Source: Straminergon stramineum (taxonomy: Eukaryota; Streptophyta; Bryopsida; Hypnales; Calliergonaceae). Taken from it: a stretch of DNA of 64,000 bases. The stretch covers positions 22,570,501 through 22,634,500 of the forward strand of contig OY987269.1 in NCBI GenBank assembly GCA_963920665.1, given 5' to 3'. Below the pieces are notes generated by a model. It was not told the origin of the DNA. It searched no databases and saw only the letters and a program-made list of their open reading frames with translations. The position numbers were made by a program, and so were the translations under genes. Each line of letters starts with the position of its first letter. Within the stretch, counting starts at the first letter, position 1. Shown piece by piece: positions 10,814 through 22,839 of this stretch.

Positions 10814-12537
10814 AATACCTAGGAATACAATGTGGAAAAATACTTTCACCACGATTATTTTGTATGTTGCCTATCATGGTTTTATAAAGAAATGCAATGT
10901 TTTGAGATAAAACAATGTATATGGTGTCTTGAAGAAATGTGTGTACTAGAATAGTTAAATTGGTGTGGGCACACTAGTGGCGTGCATGGAAGGGAGAAAA
11001 TGCCACACCATTTTTGGATCTTACAACTTTTCTATATGGATGAATATGTCTTTCTCATGTTTTGGGAGAAGGTGATGGTATGATGAATGGAATTGGATTC
11101 TCGAACATAATTACAATCAAATAGGAACATGGGATTGATGGGAAGTTCTTCATTCTTGACCGTAAAAGTCGACATAGTATTTTGTGAGAATGTCCTCGTG
11201 AAATCTATAGTACAACTTGTATTTATGATTTTCATATGAATAGTGGAGAACTAAAAACCGATTGTGCCCAAAATACCATATTAATTGAGGAAATTTATTG
11301 GGCTTATTTGTCTCGGGTGATTTGCTTCATTGTTCCTCCTTGTATATAGGATTTTTTAGAATTCTAGCTTTAGCGTAATTTGAAGAAAATTACAATGGAT
11401 ATTGAGGAATTAGGTAGGTTTTATATGTAAGTTGGCCTACTCATGTTTTTTATGAATTAAAATTTTGACCCCCAAGGACAAGGTGAACCATTTGAAGGTA
11501 TGGTAATGTGAAGTCAACAAGTCAACATCCACGAATAGGGGCATGTTGTATTTGAGCGCCTTTTATTCCTTCTTTGGCCAAGTATCTTGAAAGCTTAGAG
11601 GAAAAGCTTCCTATAATTAGAACCTCATGATTTTAAAGAATATGAAAGGAAATATCCAATTGGACAATGATGCTCCACTCTAGTGAGTAGTGACCTAGTT
11701 TTCTTCTCAATGCAAGTGAAATTAATTTGGAAAGTTAAACTTTAGGAGCTTTGTTGATTTGATTCATACAAACTATTTTCGGAAGAACTGGAAAAGATCA
11801 TTCTCGATATGATTTCAGAAATTGGTACTTTGGTAGAGAGGAAAAAAAGGTAGTATGAAATAAAAGTCAATGCCATATGGAATTGCCGTATATAGGTATG
11901 CTAGGAAGTCGTAGAAGTGGAATGAAAGAAGCAAACCCTAAAGCACTCCATCGTACTTGCCAAAACAACTAGAAACATAGTGTAACTAAAACCTAACCCT
12001 TACTTGTCATCTATTATGATGGGAAGTAAGGCTAAATTGCATGATTCCTACGAATGTCTAGTCAATTACATTTGGGTTGTTTTGAGAGCCACTTCCTTCA
12101 CCTTGTTCATAGGTCAATGCTTCCCCAACCCCAAGCTTTTGCTTTGCACGGGTTCGTGAAGCTGGTCCATCTGCCTTCAAAATTGATTGCAACATGTTGG
12201 AGTCCTATAGAGCTTGGAGGGTCCTTGTTGTTTGCGGAGAATGTGCTTCCAACAAGTAGTCAAGTGCTTGACTTTGGTAATATGGTTCGTACATAGAGTC
12301 GAGGTAAGCCATACTAGTCAAGTCTTCTAGGGAGGCACTATTATCTCGATTAGCCACCCTTTGTCCTTCTAAATTTCAACGGTGTCGTTGCGGATGAGGA
12401 CCCCACTTGAAGGTTGAGGAGGTCTTGTCCCAATATCCACCAAGGCATTGGAAGAAGAATGCCCTCCTCCCTTCATTTTGTGGCCCTTTTCCCATGAGCC
12501 TCGGTGCAACTCTGGCAATTTCGTCTGGGTCTGTTTC
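10814..12537. other. Spacer between two oppositely oriented family pseudogenes
   Basis: AT-rich sequence without a gene I can support. Small frames at 11032–11235 and 12054–12296 have no recognisable domain. The last few hundred bases may be the 3' end of the neighbouring minus-strand pseudogene. Confidence 0.4.
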
Positions 12538-14551
12538 CTAATTCAATTGCAAGCTAGTAGGTCCTTTTTCTTGATCATGTTGTCCTTCTTGCCAACTCCA
12601 AACCAAATCTGGGCCCCACAAGGTTGTCTCAGTCGTAGTATCACGTGTGTGTTCCCAAGAAGGAGGCATGTAGGTCGTCAAGTTGAACATGGTATACAGG
12701 CGATCGTGGAATGGTACTGAACAAATCACACAATGTCGTCTAATCAAGCATTGTGTGATGAGACATTGGGGGTGGTATACATGTGCACAAGATCCTAGTG
12801 CCCAACCCCCTTCGAGGCCAAATTGTTCAAGACATATGGGACATTTGGTATGGTCCAAAACAAAAGGTGCACGCTTGGGCCACAAAAGCATTCGTTTCTT
12901 CTCTTCTATGTGGCTAGACATTTGGTTTTCATGGTCCCAACCATTTTTGCTCCAATCTATGACCTCTTTTTTTGGCAATTCCACCATGCACATGTTATTG
13001 GGAAACATGTCCTCCAACAATGCCCATGACATCAGTCCATTCTCACGTTTAGGAGCATTTGCAACAAAGTTTCTAGAAACTTTCTCTAGCTCCTTCACAA
13101 CTTGTTGGGATCTATCCACGGAGAGAATGCAGGCGACCTTCCAATGGTAGTATGTGGTAGTCAACTCAACCAACTTTCTTCGAAGCATCTTATTTTCTTC
13201 TTGAAGTCCATGGTCTTTCTCCAATTGAATAATTGATGGAACCATAGGAAACAAAAGAGAGTCTTGGGTCCCATTGAGTTCAATTGTGTCATTGGTAGTA
13301 TATGTTGTGACAATAGTAGGAAGTGTATTCGGAATGATGGGGGAGCGTCTAGTGCGCTTGGCAAGAGGAGAACGCTGAAGGATATGGTTGGTAAGGTCCC
13401 CTACAACCTTGTCCACATTTTGGAGGTTCTACTCAACAAAGGCGTCATCCATATCTGACAAAGTGAAAGTGTCATGGTCTTTCTCACGGAGGCGTTGCAG
13501 TTCTGTAGTTTGTTGAGAGATGAGTGTACTTTTGTGTTCACACTCACATCGCAATTTCCTCATTTCATTTTGTAGTGAAGAAATTTCAACATCTTTGGTC
13601 TTGAGGAGGTCTAGAGTTTTTGCCAAAGTCATAATGTCGTGGCTCGAGCCCATTGTTGATGGAGAAATGGGAACACGGTCAATTTCTTCGATAGCCGTGT
13701 CCTCATCAGGCCCGAAGTCGAAGACGTCCTTTGTGCGCTGTGTTGGCAACGATGGATTAGGAACTGTAGTTGGAATTGATGCAGATCCCACTCGTGTTGT
13801 TGAACGCCATACTCTAGATGGTTGCCTTGGTCATTGTCCCATGGATGTCGTAGGTCCTTCTACAATTTTATTTTGAACCTCATTGGGGCAAACAGATTGC
13901 TCCATGATTCGTATTACCCTATGGACATGCGTACCATCAGAGTCATCATCTTCTTTAGACTCCTCAGTGTCAACCTCAGTGGCAGGGGTTTGCGTTTGTT
14001 TGCACTTCGAATAGGACCAAGTCCCCCTTTGGGAAAGGCTAGAACTCTTCTTGGGATGAAACGACTCTTTGGACGAGTGACATACGTACTTCCCTTGATT
14101 GTACTCCAATCAACCTCTTTGTTTAGAGCGACCTCAGCATATGCTCCTCTAGTAAGGAAGAGGGGACCTCGTTCCTATCTACAAAGGCAGTTTTGTAGAG
14201 GACTTGCCACAATTCAATGCATCTTTGAAGGAATGTTGGATTCTCACAGTACTTCAAGTTGGCCTTATTGGTGTGTAGATTATAATGATGACGCCATAAA
14301 GGAAAGAACTTGCCGATGTGGCACCACTCGATGTAGTCTTCGTAGGTTTGTATTGTCCAAGGCTCTGGTTCTTCATTCCAACCCTTAAAAGCAAGGTGGG
14401 CTTCACTATTGAGCACGTGCAATTGCTTCCGATGAATAGTGCCCCTACGCTTGCGATGTTTGTCTTTGGCAGCCTTTTGTAATGCTCCAGTGGTTTGTGG
14501 AACAACAGAAATAGGCAATGCCCTGGCATTGTTAACTCCAGTGGCCATCAA
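12538..14551 (-). pseudogene. Modular family pseudogene 3 (WCHI-block, coiled coil, RING-H2)
   Basis: The minus-strand start at 14551 opens a basic N-terminus and the family block DYIEWCHIGKFFPLWRH, then KANLKYC and LQRCIELW. A frameshift near 14120 follows. The remaining coding material (from about 14109 down to 12538) lies mostly in one frame, interrupted by TGA at 13831–13833 and TAG at 13429–13431, with a local frame change near 13960. It includes an acidic linker, a coiled coil and, near the end, a RING-H2 finger: CPIC, then CAHVYHPQC, then RRHCVIC (C-x2-C, C-x-H-x2-H-x2-C, C-x2-C pattern). RING-H2 fingers usually act in E3 ubiquitin ligases. This is the most complete member and shows the family's fullest domain layout. 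Confidence 0.7.
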
Positions 14552-14734
14552 TGATTGTCGTGTCTAAGGCTCAAAAAACTTGTTTGGGAGTTTAGGTGGT
14601 CCACAACTACTAAGGTAAGAAGGGTGGATGAATGTAATAAATAGTAAATAGTCAAGGTTCACACATGTAGCCACTAAAAGATACAAGACAAGAAGCCTCA
14701 ATGAAAGGTGCCCAAAAGGTCTTGGGCGAGTGGA

Positions 14735-15195
14735 TATATAGGTGGGGCGAGCACGGGTGAGAGTTGGTCATGAGGTGCGTGCGGGTGGGCGACTACCAAT
14801 TGAACCCGCGGTCTCCAGGGGGCGCGTACGGATCTCAAGGAGTGACCACGGGTTTGGTAGGGCACATTTGGGTCTGAGGAGGCAATTGCGGGTCTAAGGG
14901 TGCATGCGGGTCTTTTGGGGGGCAACTACAGTTTCAAGGGCATGTATAGGTCCTCTAGGGGGGGATTGCAAGTCTTTGGGGGCACATGTGGGTCCCTTGG
15001 GAGGCGACTGCGGGTCTTTGGGGGTGACCATGAGTAATTGTGGGGCGTTACTTCTCTTCGGGTTCTCACTTTGTGTCTTTGCTTCGCAACTTGCCACGTA
15101 CTCCACACCCACAGTCACCCACCAACCTGAACTCAAAGTCGCCCTACTTGTAGTCGCCCACACCCGAGGTCACCCACACCCGCATGCGCCCCTTT
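14735..15195 (-). repeat. GC-rich minisatellite array R5
   Basis: Units of GCGACTGCGGGT type on the plus strand (ACCCGCAGTCGC on the minus strand) run from about 14735 to 15030. After a gap, units at 15115–15190 read in the opposite direction. The main block is upstream of minus-strand pseudogene 3 and oriented as in the other copies. Confidence 0.8.
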
Positions 15196-18057
15196 AGGAT
15201 GCCATGTGGAAGACACGTGTCTGCCACATGGCATCTAGGTGGCTTCACGGGCAGGGTGAATTTTTTTTTAAAAGTCAAAGCTAAGTTTGACTCTATTAGA
15301 TGGACATAAGGGTCTACTTGACATGTTGGACGTTGTGTTCGTCGTGTTGTCGAACTGTTCGCCGGAATAACCCTGTTCAAGAAGAGATAAAGTATTGACC
15401 TAATAGAGAACTAATGAAATCCCATATTAGCTTGACATAGCAAAAAATGTAGATCATTGTATCTAATTTTCATTCAAATTATATTATGTTGTCTCACGAG
15501 AACAATGGGCATGACTTTGGAGAAGGTGCATCCTTTGTTTATCAAAAATATACACCTATATACTAAAAATGATTGGTTTCTATAATTTCCTTAAAAGTCA
15601 TTCGTTTAACATTTTTAGTCTTTGATGTCCTATTGGATTAATATCAAATCCTTTGTCCACTATCAGTGCCTAGTATAGTTTCTTTGATTCACATGGGAAT
15701 TTTTTGAGTCTGTTTTTCATTTTTGAGACAATTTTTAATGCATTGAACTAAGTACATGGATATTGTACAAGTAAGTTATAGACTAAGCTAGAACATGTGG
15801 AAGTTGAACCACACAAATGGCAAGGTATGGTTAGATCTTAGTTGACCATGTTCAATCAAGGGGCTAAAAGAAGGGCTTTTATAATGTTAACACCTAAAAG
15901 ACCAAGGAATCCACTTTGGATTTTTGAAAACTCAAATAGGTTCTATTGACTTCATAATTTGGAATATTTGTATGAAATATATAGGATGGATACTAATCAT
16001 CCTAATTTACATGCAAAGCTTTGTTTCATGTCATTCCAATAGATATTGCAAAAGTTAAAAGGGTTTGGGGGATTTCAATGTCAAACTAGGCAACAAAAAA
16101 TATATTCTAAAAAAATATTCATTAATGTTTTGAATTGTATAAATCAATACCTACTCAAGAACATTTGAACCATTTAATTCCCAAATAATGAGGTGAAAGT
16201 TATGAGGAGTTTTATTTTATAGGTAATGAAGGTAGAGAAAACATATCAAGTTGCCTTTTGCATTCAATTTTGAAAATTTCAAATAAAAAACATCCAAGGA
16301 TATTGAGTGTTTACTAGAAATTTTTCATCATTGGGATTAACAATTCTCAATTCCTTGTAAAACTTACTAGCAAATTCATTCTTTCTATCATTCAATATTA
16401 TGTTTTAATTAGTTAAATATAGGAAAAAAAACAAAAGAAAATTGGCCATTTGTAACAACTTTATGGCGATGGTCATTCACCAAAAGAACCACCAATGAAA
16501 ATAATATATTGTATATTTCAAAATGCAAGCAGAAAGAAATTCGCTTTGTGGATCTCTACACCAAGTACAATTAACTATTTTTAGAATTCCCTTATAGAAT
16601 AGCTACAAATCTACTTTAAGTTCATCCCTTCCAAGTTTCAACTCCATATTCAATTTTTTAGGTACTAAATTGTATACCCCCCTCCAATTGGTAAATGTGA
16701 TATAAAATTGGGGGCTATTTTTTAATAGGAATTTTTTTTTGAAAATTGCCAAAAAAACATTAGATAAAGTGTCATGAGTACCTTATTTATAAATTTTGAG
16801 TTATTTGAAGTTAGATAGCTAAAGTTATGGTAAAAAAACAAATAGCACACAAGGTGTGATGCAAGATAGGATAGGTGTTTCTTGCAATCACCTTTTAGGC
16901 AAATTAACTTGCAATCAATGGGGATATTCACTCTAAAATATTGGAACAATATAATTGAACAAATTCACCAAAGGATCCTAATATTACATTCATTAAAAAA
17001 TAATTTAGATGAAGATTTTGGCCTTCCTTGAGAGACAAGTATTTTGAAGCGCTTTTAGATCTCTAAACATGAAAGACATCCCCATTTTATAGAAATGAGC
17101 ATGCATCTACTCATCCAATGACAAACTATCATTTGTCTTAAATAGGGCTCTATTTGAGGTTATGAATTTGAAATCTGAAGTGAGTATTCCATCTGAAGTT
17201 AAGTTGAAACCAAGGCTTTTTTTTTCTTCCATTTTTTATGGAGTGCCAAAGTGTTGATATAAAGTGTTTTAGTCTTGCTCCAAAGTTGAACATTCGTCCA
17301 CATATTGGATAGAAAATATCACATTACTTAGCACATCGCGTGTCCAAAATTCTGTTTTCATCCACAATCTGGCGATTTCATCCAAGATTTTTTTCTAAGT
17401 TTTCTGGCAAGAAAACCTTCACGGTTTGCTGCCATTTTTTAGCCAATTTTTTTTTCCTGGCGCAATCTAGCACCAGAAAGCCAAATAAAAAAGCCCTGGT
17501 TGAAACTCATGTAAGCATCTCTGCCTGTGCTAAACATTGTAGAAACTTTATTACATCTAAGAAATATCTTTACCAGTCACGCGTTTGGCAGACACTCGCA
17601 TTACCGACGGATGACATTTTTAATCCACAGTAGAGAGACCCCACGGGTACAAATACGAAAAGAAATCCGTTTCCGCTGGCAGATTCTGCAAAACATGTCG
17701 AGCAAAAATCCAAGTGCAAAATTGGCCAAATAAGATGAAGTAAAGAACGATAAAGCGGGGAGAGCTAGAAAGGGTGCTTATACTAAAAAATTGAAATAGA
17801 AAATCATCAGCCAAAGCGACTGCAGTTCAACTGAAATCCAACTGATCTGAAAAAAATCATGTATGGGCCCGATTACAGCACCCAAGGTTAATCCATAGGT
17901 GATAAGGAAAAAGGGTTAGCTATCCCTCATCGAAGGTATTCTGAACTAAAACACATGGCTTGCATACACGTAGCAAGATATATCTCAAAGCTTGAGCTGT
18001 AACAAGCACCACCTGTTTCCGGCAAAAATTGAGATACCAAAATTCATTGTCGTTCTC
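15196..18057. other. AT-rich gene-free region
   Basis: About 2.9 kb with many poly-A and poly-T runs and no frame longer than about 100 codons that resembles a protein. No terminal repeats, tRNA or conserved motif were noticed. Confidence 0.45.
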
Positions 18058-18131
18058 TTACATACCTTGTTGCTCTCTTACATACCTTGTGTTCCCTTAC
18101 ATACCTTATTTCTCTCTTTACATTCCTTGTT
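18058..18131. repeat. Short tandem repeat at the synthase stop codon
   Basis: Four imperfect ~20-bp units built on CTTACATACCTTGTTGCTCT. The last unit overlaps the final codons and stop of the argininosuccinate synthase gene. Confidence 0.7.
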
Positions 18132-20920
18132 GCTGCATGGCACGTACACGGGTTGGCAAGCCATACAAGCGAATGAACCCCGCCGCGTCTGCCTGGTCGT
18201 AGATCCCGCTCCCTTCCTCAAACGAGGAGATGTCTTGCCTGTACAGACTGTTGGGACTCGTTCTGCTGGCCACGGTCACGGAGCCTTTGAAGAGCTTCAG
18301 GGTGACTTCGCCCGTGGTGGTCTCCGGCATCTTCTCCATGAACGCATCCATGGATTCCCGGAGAGGATCAAACCACCGGCCTGCATATACAAGCTCAGCG
18401 TACTTCAACGCCAGCACGTCTTTCATCTGCATGCTCTCCCTGTCCAGAGTGAGAGCCTCGAGCTCACGGCATGCAGCTGCCAAGATGGTGCCTCCGGGAG
18501 TCTCGTACACACCCCTTGATTTTATTCCCACAAGACGATTCTCCACCTTGTCGATCCGGCCGATGCCGTGCTTGCCACCAGTCTCGTTCAATTGGGCGAG
18601 AAGCGTAGCAGGCGAGAGCTTGTGGCCGTTGCATCCCACGGGGAGGCCCTTTTCAATCTGAATCGTGACGTACCTGGAGATAAGATTGAGAAGGGCGTTA
18701 GGAATACATGAAAAATACAGACTTCTAAGAGACCAACATATCACACAGCAAAGGTACCCCACAGAAAGTGATCAATCATATTTCGATATTTAGATGTTCA
18801 TACTCGTTAACAATGGAGTAATTCAGAGCATCAAGATTGCGGCATTCAAGTGCACAAAGCTCTAAAATAGAGGACAGGTGTAGATCTTACGTTCCAGACA
18901 AGCGTCTGGAATAGTGCTACGATTTGAAATTTCACCATTTTAATAAGCACGGCAATCTTCCAAGAAATGAATTGAGAACTTACTCGGGTGTCTGGAGCAT
19001 CCTCAGGATCTACACACATCACAAACATGTCCTTTACGGGTTCATTGGCGGGGTCCTCTAAGATATCACCCTGAAGTGTGACACACAACAGTTATAATGT
19101 AATCCAGACATCAGTGTATTTCTCTCACATAACACTCTACACGCTGAGATATACTGGAACAGAAGAACCTCAACAAGAGGAAATAGGAAGTGGTAGCAGG
19201 AATTACAGACTGAAGGATCGGTGGTTTCGGCGTGAGCGTAGTACCTCGTGGCTGATGTGCCACAAGTTGCGATCTCGGCTGTAAATGGACTTCTTAGTGG
19301 TTGTCACTGGAATGTTGTGCCTATTGGCGTATTCAATGGCATCCTCTCGTCCTTTGATATCCCACTCTCTCCATGGTGCAACAACCGCCAGCTTGGGGTT
19401 GAGAGCGAAGAACGTCAGCTCAAACCTCACCTGCTCACAATCGAACACACGAAATCAAAAAGTAGAAAAACCTGACCTCATGCCATAACATGCCAACCCT
19501 CCTTGAGATACAAAAACAGATTGTGCAAAAACGCACTCCACATTGCTTTATCTGATCGTTACCCTTCCCAGTGCACCCATGGGACACTGCATCTGCACCG
19601 CAAGCCTTGGCGCAATCTACCATTGCCTGAACACCCACGAACGCACAAGCTGTCCAAATGAATTCAAAATACAAGATTAAGCAGTATGATAAATTGCGAA
19701 CAGGCAACTGAAATGAGCCTTCAAATTCAAAGAGTGTACACGGCATATTAACCTTGGCGATGATTGGTCGAGCCATGGAAGTGCCAAGCAAATACTTGCG
19801 CTCATAGACAGCACCTGCTCTCAAGCAATGAAAGATGTAGTCTTTCACAAACTCCTCCCTCAAGTCGGCAATGAAGAGCTCACTAGCTCCACTTGCTTTG
19901 GCTTTCGCTTCTAGACCATCGGTTTCCCCAACACCCTGCCATCGCCACGGTTAACACGACACTCAAGCCGCAACAGGCTTGCAATTCACCTTCCTCATTC
20001 TCAAAAACACTGTTGCCAGAGGTGATACTCTAACCAGAATATTATATCATGACTAAAGTGAGAAAAGCAGAGTACCTGTCCCACGTCAGCGGTGAAACAA
20101 ACAACCTCACAACCGTAGTTTTCCCTGCAACACCAAACAAAAGAAAAGACTAAGGTATGTGCACCAATTATCGTCACTTCCCAAAATGCGACGCATACAT
20201 CTGGATCGAAAAGCAACACAAAAAAATAGATAGAGATTACACAAGATTTACACACTCAAAACATGAGAGTCCAGAAGAGCCTAGTGTCGTTTTTGTATAC
20301 ACCTCCAAACTATACTTTGAAATTTCATAACTAATCCAAACGGTGTCCATATTATGCAAGCTGAATTGCGTTGGAATCCTCGTTCAATTGCCGACAAAGT
20401 CCAGTAAAAATAATTCGTGTTTAATAAGAGTAAGTATGCTCAGATCCTATTATGGATAAACTCACCTTGAGTCATTTTTTTGGCGTCGCCCTGTCATACC
20501 TCACTAGATCCCACAACAAATTCCTAGAAAGACGTCAATTTTTTGACGTTTCCAAGTTTAGGGACCCCAAATTCTCACCTCAACCAAGGCACAATAACGG
20601 ATGTATCCAGCCCACCGCTGTACGCCAGCACAACTTTGTTCAAGGTGCCACGAAGGCCGCCTTTCTTCACTTGCGTCACCTCTACATCTCCAGTGGCAAA
20701 GACGGCTCTCACTCCTGCATGAGTACACACAAGAGAATCTCTTCCAAAATTAGGTCTACAATTCTATTCCAAATTCTCAAACCGAAGAAAAGTGTTAAAG
20801 ACGAAAGCTCGATGTCAAGATCAAAGCACCTCGGACTTGAGATGCTTTCCGTTGGCCACTGCTAGCGCAAGCTACTGAAAGCGAATCTCCCCAGACGCGG
20901 CTTGTGGTAGCGCCCAACAT
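18118..20920 (-). CDS. ASS: Argininosuccinate synthase, plastid-type, eight exons, possibly non-functional copy
   Basis: Joins citrulline and aspartate with ATP to make argininosuccinate, the penultimate step of arginine synthesis. Minus-strand exons: 20830–20920, 20579–20714, 20076–20124, 19753–19935, 19552–19626, 19245–19430, 18984–19070 and 18118–18673; about 454 residues. Exon 1 encodes a Ser/Ala/Arg-rich transit-peptide-like N-terminus. Exon 2 has the ATP loop [11 protein letters not shown]; exon 4 has [14 protein letters not shown]; exon 5 has [10 protein letters not shown]; exon 6 has [12 protein letters not shown]; exon 8 has [19 protein letters not shown]. Two faults are visible. Intron 5 begins AT, not GT, right after the codon for Q of GNDQ. 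Exons 7 and 8 join out of frame by two bases after EDAPD. Either this is a decaying copy, or the sequence has errors there. Family assignment is certain. Confidence 0.93.
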
Positions 20921-21251
20921 TGCCTGCAAATCATCCGAGTCCCTGATCAACTCACAAGAACCAGACTAATTACTACCAACTATACAGACTCTCACACAAT
21001 TTATTTTCTAACCTAAACCCTCTAAACCCCTAAACCCAAAGAAGTGCGTTTCCAATCCAACATTTCGGATAATTTACAGCAATGATTGCCTGCAAATCAT
21101 CCGTGTCCCTGATTAACTCGCAAGGACCAGACTAATGACTACCACCTATACATACTCTCACAAGATTGTTTTCTCTAACAATCCAAACCTAAACCCCTAC
21201 ACCCCGAGAAGTGAGTTTCCAATCCAACATTCCGGATAATTTACAGCAATG
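20919..21251. repeat. Two-copy tandem duplication, 166-bp unit
   Basis: Unit 1 at 20919–21084 and unit 2 at 21085–21251 are close copies: both begin ATTGCCTGCAAATCATCCG and end GATAATTTACAGCAATG. The synthase start codon (minus strand, 20918–20920) lies on the outer edge of unit 1; the equivalent place in unit 2 is not ATG. Both contain runs resembling AAACCCTAA teloboxes. The duplication covers the 5' leader or promoter of the gene. Confidence 0.88.
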
Positions 21252-21699
21252 AGAGCGTGGAGAGTACAAGCGAAGGCTTGGACAGGGCGGAGAAAACAAC
21301 ACGACCGGAAATTCAAGCACGGAGGGGAAGGGAACTCACGGATGTGCATTGGGATTCCCGGTCGTGAGTGACTGCTGTAGTAGCAGGTGGAGAGCACCCC
21401 ACGCGGGGCGCCAAGGTTCTGGCCATAGCTGGAAAATGGTGGAAAGCGATGCAAAATCGACCAAGGCAGGTTTGAATGAAAATGGGAGAGAGTGAAGGCT
21501 GCGCAGGAAAATCTGCACCCGGGACGCAAGGGGAGAGCGTCCATGACTGTACCCATGGAGATACCCTTGGAGATACCCTTGAAGGGCCTTACAATACCCG
21601 GGATTCAGGTACCCAGAATTCAGATACCCGGACTCGCAATACCCCAGGAGCTCGGGTCTTCTTCATGCAGCGATGCCAGAGGTAGTGATCCCTTTAGTG
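21252..21699. promoter_or_regulatory. Upstream region between divergent genes, with ATACCC micro-repeats
   Basis: Probable promoter space of the minus-strand synthase and the plus-strand GRF gene. Between about 21556 and 21645 the hexamer ATACCC or GTACCC recurs about seven times at short intervals. A similar cluster lies at 22710–22760, ahead of leader module B. No TATA box is claimed. Confidence 0.4.
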
Positions 21700-22680
21700 T
21701 GACCTGCACTGCAGTCGCACCTGCTCTGCGTTTGTCGGCTTCGTGGTCCCACCCATTGCAATTCGTTAGATCAAATCCCTCCGGCTATTTTGATTCCGTA
21801 GATGCCGGTTTCGACGTTCGATTTTCAGTCACATTTAGAACTTGATTTTCGAGTTGGAGGTTGAAAGGTGGAACCAATTCTTGTTGGGGAGCCCGCAAAC
21901 GGAGGGTTAGTTGCGGAGCTTCTCTGTGCGCGGATATGTAGCTGGAAGTACGGGTTTCTTGGATGGTAAGCTGGTGTCTTGTCGGTGATGTTTTGTTTTC
22001 TAAATTTTGGGGTTTCGGGGGGAAATGTCACTTGAGGCTGTTCACTTAGGGTTTTAATGGACGTAACTGGGGTTCGAAGCGTTTGGACGAGAATTGCACA
22101 TGTTTTCGTTTCATAATCTCTAGGTCTTTTTGACTTGTGATGCTATATCTCACTCCTGAGAAAGAAATGGCGTGAAATATCTGTTGAATGGTTGAAAAGA
22201 AACACAGTGTTTAAAGTCTTTGAGAGTCCCACTGTTGCAGACTTCGGAGCTGGTGTCTTGTTTTGGGTGAGAAGTAGACTTCTTGTCGTGTAAGAATCTT
22301 TCGGTCGTTTTTTAATTTGTGATGCGATCTCACTCCTGTGAAAGAAGCGGAGCCGACTATCTGCTGAATGGTTAAAATCCAAAATAAAAGAGTTGGAACT
22401 ATTTGAGAGCTAGAGTCTTGTCGGTGATCATTCTTGAAAGATCTTTAGGGTTTTAATGTGTTAGCCGGGATTGGAATTGGACATTTTCGTCTTAGACTCC
22501 TTAGGTCGGGATGCAATTGAGCTCCTGAAAAGGAAATAGAGTCATGTATCTGGTGAACGGCTTAGAAATGAACAGAAATTCTGACTTCTTTCGAGACCTA
22601 GAGCCCGTTTGGGTGGGTGAAGGTTGAGATCAAGCTTCCGCAGAATCGCTCGAGTTAAGTTTCTCTGCATTCGGCCATTT
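21700..22680 (+). repeat. Leader module copy A
   Basis: First of three copies of a roughly 1-kb sequence (others at 22840–23610 and 41920–43025). It contains a conserved exon-like end TTCTTGGATG followed by a GTAAG donor at 21966. Three internal units of about 185 bp follow, each marked by CTCCTGAGAAAGAAATGG-type sequence (near 22151, 22331 and 22520), with telobox-like TTAGGGTTTTAATG. Probably a 5'-untranslated exon plus leader-intron sequence, not coding. Confidence 0.75.
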
Positions 22681-22839
22681 GACGAATTGAGAGCAGCTCA
22701 CCTCCCTCGTGATACCCGCGCCTGACCTCTCGATATCCTCGCGTGGGCTCCCGATACCCGGAGTCCTGTTACCTCAGGACTCAGGAGCTCCGCGTGGCTC
22801 ACCTATATGGCGCTCCCGTAAGTGGATGTGAAGTCAGGA

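Noticed and set aside
12722..12757. Inverted repeat ATCACACAATG … CATTGTGTGAT
   Set aside because: It lies within the RING-coding part, where cysteine and histidine codons readily produce such matches; no wider symmetry.
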